Assembly (NCBI GenBank): GCA_023485825.1
Contig: JAMCZF010000033.1
Location: forward strand, 1 to 7,699
Length of the DNA: 7,699 nt
Origin: Candidatus Martarchaeota archaeon
GTDB taxonomy: Archaea > Micrarchaeota > Micrarchaeia > Micrarchaeales > CABMGC01
Direction: 5' to 3'
Part shown: in pieces, positions 5,561-7,699 of the stretch
How positions within the stretch are numbered: position 1 is the stretch's first letter
How the letters are laid out: the number at the start of each line of letters is the position of its first letter
Notes under the pieces: generated by a model
What the model saw: the letters and a program-made list of their open reading frames with translations, nothing else
Databases searched by the model: none
Told to the model about the DNA's origin: nothing
Translations under genes and position numbers: made by a program

Positions 5561-5570
5561 CTATAAATAG
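5561..5570. promoter_or_regulatory. Nearly symmetric TATA box shared by the MBF1-like and M50 genes
   Basis: CTATAAATAG reads as a TATA box on the plus strand and CTATTTATAG on the minus strand. Initiation about 26 bp to the right would be near 5592, giving a leaderless M50 protease mRNA starting around the ATGs at 5588/5594. Initiation about 26 bp to the left would be near 5540, giving a leader of about 22 nt that contains the MBF1 ribosome-binding site. No other TATA-like block with suitable spacing is seen in the 69-bp gap. Confidence 0.55.
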
Positions 5571-5584
5571 GTATAGCAGACCAA

Positions 5585-5596
5585 CATATGCATATG
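5585..5596. repeat. 12-bp perfect palindrome at the M50 protease start
   Basis: CATATGCATATG is two tandem CATATG units and is a perfect palindrome. It contains both candidate start codons (ATG 5588 and ATG 5594) and covers the predicted initiation site. It could be a regulator-binding site, or a chance product of the two Met codons flanking a His codon. Confidence 0.5.
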
Positions 5597-7096
5597 ACAG
5601 CAGAGAGATCCAAAAAAAGCAAGCTCAGGCACCGCGCCGCCATGACCGCGGCGCTTGTGCCGATCGCATTCCTGATTATAGCGCTCCTTTACTACTGGAA
5701 CCCGGGGACAGGCAATTGGATCGTAGGCATGAAGTTCGCGGTTGCCATAATTGCGCTGTGGATAATAGGCAGCGTGATAGTGCGCGTGAACGGACTTGGC
5801 AAGGAAGATGCGTATGGGGGCATGTTCATAATAGGGAGCAGGAGAGGCGTCGGAGTGATAGAATGGCTTGCGCGCAGCCGGCCCAGGGCCTGGGACTTCT
5901 TCGCGCAGGTCGGCCTTGTGATAAGCTTCGGCGCGCTGTCATATGTGCTCTTCAGGAAGCAGATAGGGTGGAAGGCGCTGGCCACAGGCATGGTCGCGCT
6001 GGCCTTGCTTCTCTTCATAGTCCTTCCGTTCACCGGCCTGCTTCTCAACTTCATAACCATACCTGGGCTACATGTACACTTGTCTTCAATTCAACTGCAG
6101 CTGCCGCAGCTGAGCTACCTCTTCGTGCTCGAGCTCGTGAGCCTTTTCGCAGGAGGCTTCGCCTTGTTTGTAGTGGCGCTTCTGGGATACGCGGCGGCAT
6201 CGATAGCATACAGCGTGCTCTCGTTCACTGGCACCGCAGTTGTGTCGCATGTGATCAATACCACAATACTGAGCAACCAGATCCCATACACGATTGAGCC
6301 TGTGCTTCCCGGAATCGACATACCCCTGCTTGCCGGAATACTTGCCCTGGCTGTGACGCTGATAGTCCACGAGTTCTCGCACGGCATTCTGTTCACAGCG
6401 TACAGGAAGAAGGTGAAAAGGGTCGGCCTCATAATCTTCGGGGTCATCCCTGTGGGGGGTTTCGCAGATGCCGGCGAGAAGGAGATGAGGCAGCTGAGCA
6501 TAGAGCACCAGAACAAGGTGCTTGTCGCAGGCGTGATGGCCAACTTCCTGTTCGCTCTTGTGTTCTTTGTTCCAGCCTTCCTCATGATGAGCTATGTAGC
6601 GCCCGGACTATACAGGACAGAAGTCGTAATAGGCGCAGTCTCTCCGGGGTACCCCGCGTACAATGTGCTTACACCGGGCTCTGTCATTGCCGCATGGAAC
6701 GGGCACAATGTAACTGGCATGGACTCGCTCCAGGCAGCTGCTGCCGGAGACGCGCCTAATACCATAGTCACGGTGCAGACAAGCAACGGCACATACGGCA
6801 TAAGGGCAAACCCGAGCGGCAAGATAGGGGTGTCGCCGGCTCTTGAGAGCGTAACCCGGAGCGGCGCTTACTACGCCGTTGCCAACTTCCTGTACGAGTT
6901 CGTAGTTCTCGCCTTCGCGCTCAATTTCTTCGTGGGCATCTTCAACCTGGTCCCGCTCCCCATAGGGGTTGACGGATGGAGAATCTACAGGAACTCCATA
7001 AGGAGCAGGAAGATCCTGAAGGCGCTGACCTGGATTGTTGCCATAATATTCATAATGCTTATACTGCCGTGGGTCTGGTATTTCATGGGATTGTAG
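5588..7096 (+). CDS. Site-2-type membrane metalloprotease, M50 family, with PDZ-like region
   Basis: 502-residue polytopic membrane protein expected to cut substrates within or near the membrane. After a short basic N-terminus there are hydrophobic segments near residues 18-37, 46-66, 105-122, 131-155 and 175-222, then 246-270 carrying the zinc-binding HEFSH (H261, E262, H265). GVIPVGGFAD (284-293) is the usual strand/loop after the active site. A further membrane segment (about 311-337) is followed by a PDZ-like region (about 340-415: VIGAVSPGYPAYNVLTPGSVIAAWNG). The last segments include FNLVPLPIGVDGWR (about 452-465), where D462 is the third zinc ligand, and a final helix near 475-500. The extra N-terminal helices make it larger than minimal bacterial members. 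Substrate unknown; the PDZ region suggests regulated recognition of cleaved substrates. The true start may be ATG 5588 or ATG 5594: the TATA spacing slightly favours the second. Confidence 0.92.
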   Translation: MHMTAERSKKSKLRHRAAMTAALVPIAFLIIALLYYWNPGTGNWIVGMKFAVAIIALWIIGSVIVRVNGLGKEDAYGGMFIIGSRRGVGVIEWLARSRPRAWDFFAQVGLVISFGALSYVLFRKQIGWKALATGMVALALLLFIVLPFTGLLLNFITIPGLHVHLSSIQLQLPQLSYLFVLELVSLFAGGFALFVVALLGYAAASIAYSVLSFTGTAVVSHVINTTILSNQIPYTIEPVLPGIDIPLLAGILALAVTLIVHEFSHGILFTAYRKKVKRVGLIIFGVIPVGGFADAGEKEMRQLSIEHQNKVLVAGVMANFLFALVFFVPAFLMMSYVAPGLYRTEVVIGAVSPGYPAYNVLTPGSVIAAWNGHNVTGMDSLQAAAAGDAPNTIVTVQTSNGTYGIRANPSGKIGVSPALESVTRSGAYYAVANFLYEFVVLAFALNFFVGIFNLVPLPIGVDGWRIYRNSIRSRKILKALTWIVAIIFIMLILPWVWYFMGL

Positions 7097-7173
7097 CGGC
7101 GTAGGAACCTGACATTTGACAATTCCAGTAATCCGGAGCAATCGCAAATTTTACAGTCGGAATCCGTACCCAT

Positions 7174-7206
7174 GGGATTTTAGTGGCATCCCGCGAGGGA
7201 TTTGCC
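7174..7206 (+). repeat. GGGATTT direct repeat with alternative hairpins
   Basis: GGGATTT occurs at 7174-7180 and 7197-7203. ATCCC (7188-7192) lies between and can pair with either copy. The downstream pairing makes the better hairpin: GGCATCCC (7185-7192), loop GCGA (a GNRA tetraloop), GGGA, a TT bulge, TGCC (ending 7206). It lies in the 3' flank of the M50 gene, upstream of the pilin TATA box, so it is more likely an mRNA 3'-end structure or a small RNA part than a pilin leader. Confidence 0.4.
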
Positions 7207-7208
7207 AA

Positions 7209-7222
7209 GCCGCCATAGCGGC
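7209..7222 (+). repeat. Short GC-rich hairpin downstream of the M50 gene
   Basis: GCCGC, loop CATA, GCGGC: a perfect 5-bp stem starting two bases after the previous hairpin. With that hairpin it forms a tandem structure in the 140-bp stretch between the M50 stop and the pilin promoter. The rest of that stretch (7097-7173) shows no gene or clear structure. Confidence 0.4.
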
Positions 7223-7235
7223 ACACCACGACAAG

Positions 7236-7245
7236 CTTTAAATAG
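7236..7245 (+). promoter_or_regulatory. TATA box of the pilin-like gene
   Basis: CTTTAAATAG with upstream ACAAG as a possible BRE. Initiation about 26 bp downstream of its centre would be near 7266, giving a leader of about 19 nt before ATG 7285. This is one of the clearest promoter elements in the window. Confidence 0.65.
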
Positions 7246-7261
7246 TTTTGTATTGTAGTTT

Positions 7262-7278
7262 ACTCAAGTGTGTTGAGT
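7262..7278 (+). promoter_or_regulatory. Inverted repeat in the pilin gene leader (candidate operator or RNA hairpin)
   Basis: ACTCAA, five-base spacer GTGTG, TTGAGT: a perfect 6-bp inverted repeat. It overlaps the predicted transcription start and ends 6 nt before the ATG. The right arm overlaps the GAGTGAT that would serve as ribosome-binding site. It could be a repressor site or a hairpin masking that site; neither is shown. Confidence 0.45.
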
Positions 7279-7284
7279 GATATT

Positions 7285-7699
7285 ATGGACTTGATGAAAA
7301 GTGGCAATGTGACCAGAGTCGGAAGAGCGCAAAGCGCAATGGAGTACTTGATGACATACGGATGGGCAATCCTTGTCATTGCGGTGGTGCTCGCGGCGCT
7401 GTTCGCGCTCGGAGTGTTCAACGGAAGCACTCTGCCTAGTGCATGTATAGCGCAGTCCGGCTTCCAGTGCAAGATAACGGCGTTCAATGGCATAGGGGGA
7501 TTAAGCGCGACCGTCGGGCAGGCCACGGGCCAGACCTGGTATAATGTAAAGATGGCGTTCCTGAACCAGACGCAGATGGCGGCGCCAAGCACCGCAGCGT
7601 ACTGGGCCGGCGCCAATGCTGTTGCGCCAAGCAGCAGCACCATGTACAACGGCGCGCTGTACACTATAACGAATGTGCCGTACAATGGAGTCACAGGAG
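7285..7699 (+). CDS. Type IV pilin-like protein with class III signal peptide (partial, runs off window)
   Basis: An open reading frame from ATG 7285 with no stop before the window ends (138 residues seen). The N-terminus MDLMKSGNVTRVGRA is short and basic, followed by QSAMEYLMTYGWAILVIAVV and more hydrophobic residues to about 44. This fits the archaeal class III signal peptide (Q-x-S-x-E), where a prepilin peptidase of the EppA/FlaK type would cut before Gln16. The hydrophobic stretch would then form the pilin assembly helix. The remaining part is rich in Ala, Ser, Thr, Asn and Gly with two Cys (54, 62), typical of an extracellular domain. In-frame GTG 7270 and TTG 7273 exist but ATG with GAGTGAT upstream is the better start. 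The exact role (adhesion pilus, surface filament) cannot be told from this fragment. Confidence 0.85.
   Translation, partial: MDLMKSGNVTRVGRAQSAMEYLMTYGWAILVIAVVLAALFALGVFNGSTLPSACIAQSGFQCKITAFNGIGGLSATVGQATGQTWYNVKMAFLNQTQMAAPSTAAYWAGANAVAPSSSTMYNGALYTITNVPYNGVTG

Noticed and set aside
5440..6297. Long plus-strand frame across the MBF1/M50 gap
   Set aside because: It runs antisense to MBF1 and out of frame with the M50 gene, crosses the promoter, and its translation is Arg/His/Cys-rich without domain features: a GC-driven shadow.
7097..7236. Possible tRNA or known structured RNA in the M50–pilin gap
   Set aside because: An anticodon-loop-like CTGTAAA is seen on the minus strand, but no pairing acceptor, D or T arm could be built around it.
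7260..7694. Minus-strand frame opposite the pilin-like gene
   Set aside because: The plus strand has a TATA box, start and a textbook class III signal peptide; the antisense frame has none of these.

Overview
The window looks like a piece of a compact archaeal chromosome. The archaeal signals are a FEN-1 flap endonuclease, an MBF1-type zinc-ribbon/HTH protein, a SerRS with the archaeal-looking signature 'HTLNSTAIAT', TATA-type promoters at archaeal spacing, a mix of leaderless genes and strong GGAGGTG ribosome-binding sites, and a class III (type IV pilin-like) signal peptide. The pilin leader 'QSAMEYLMTYGWAIL', the very short intergenic gaps and the heavy use of ATA (Ile) and AGG (Arg) codons recall Micrarchaeota/ARMAN-like DPANN archaea. 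That lineage guess rests on resemblance only, since no search was run.

Layout. A tRNA-Leu(UAG) gene on the minus strand touches the left edge and diverges from serS (seryl-tRNA synthetase). Downstream on the plus strand come an Lrp/AsnC-type regulator, then an overlapping gene that begins with TTG and encodes a degenerate transglutaminase-like protein, then an L-asparaginase/GatD-family gene with its own promoter and ribosome-binding site. These plus-strand genes converge at about 3.84 kb on a three-gene minus-strand cluster that reads MBF1-like protein, then FEN-1, then a 39-residue, extremely basic small protein. From about 5.57 kb a divergent plus-strand gene encodes a multi-spanning site-2-type M50 metalloprotease with a PDZ-like region. 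After a roughly 190-bp leader region with two tandem hairpins and a clear TATA box, the window ends inside a pilin-like gene.

How the parts relate. Most genes are core information-processing functions: translation (tRNA-Leu, SerRS), transcription (Lrp, MBF1) and replication/repair (FEN-1). The M50 protease and the pilin are envelope functions. No mobile element, CRISPR array or defence locus is visible.

The most interesting signals are the 39-residue basic ORF just after FEN-1 and in frame with it, the transglutaminase-like protein that has lost its catalytic Cys and apparently its His, two divergent gene pairs that each seem to share one nearly symmetric TATA element, and inverted repeats in the leader of the pilin gene.
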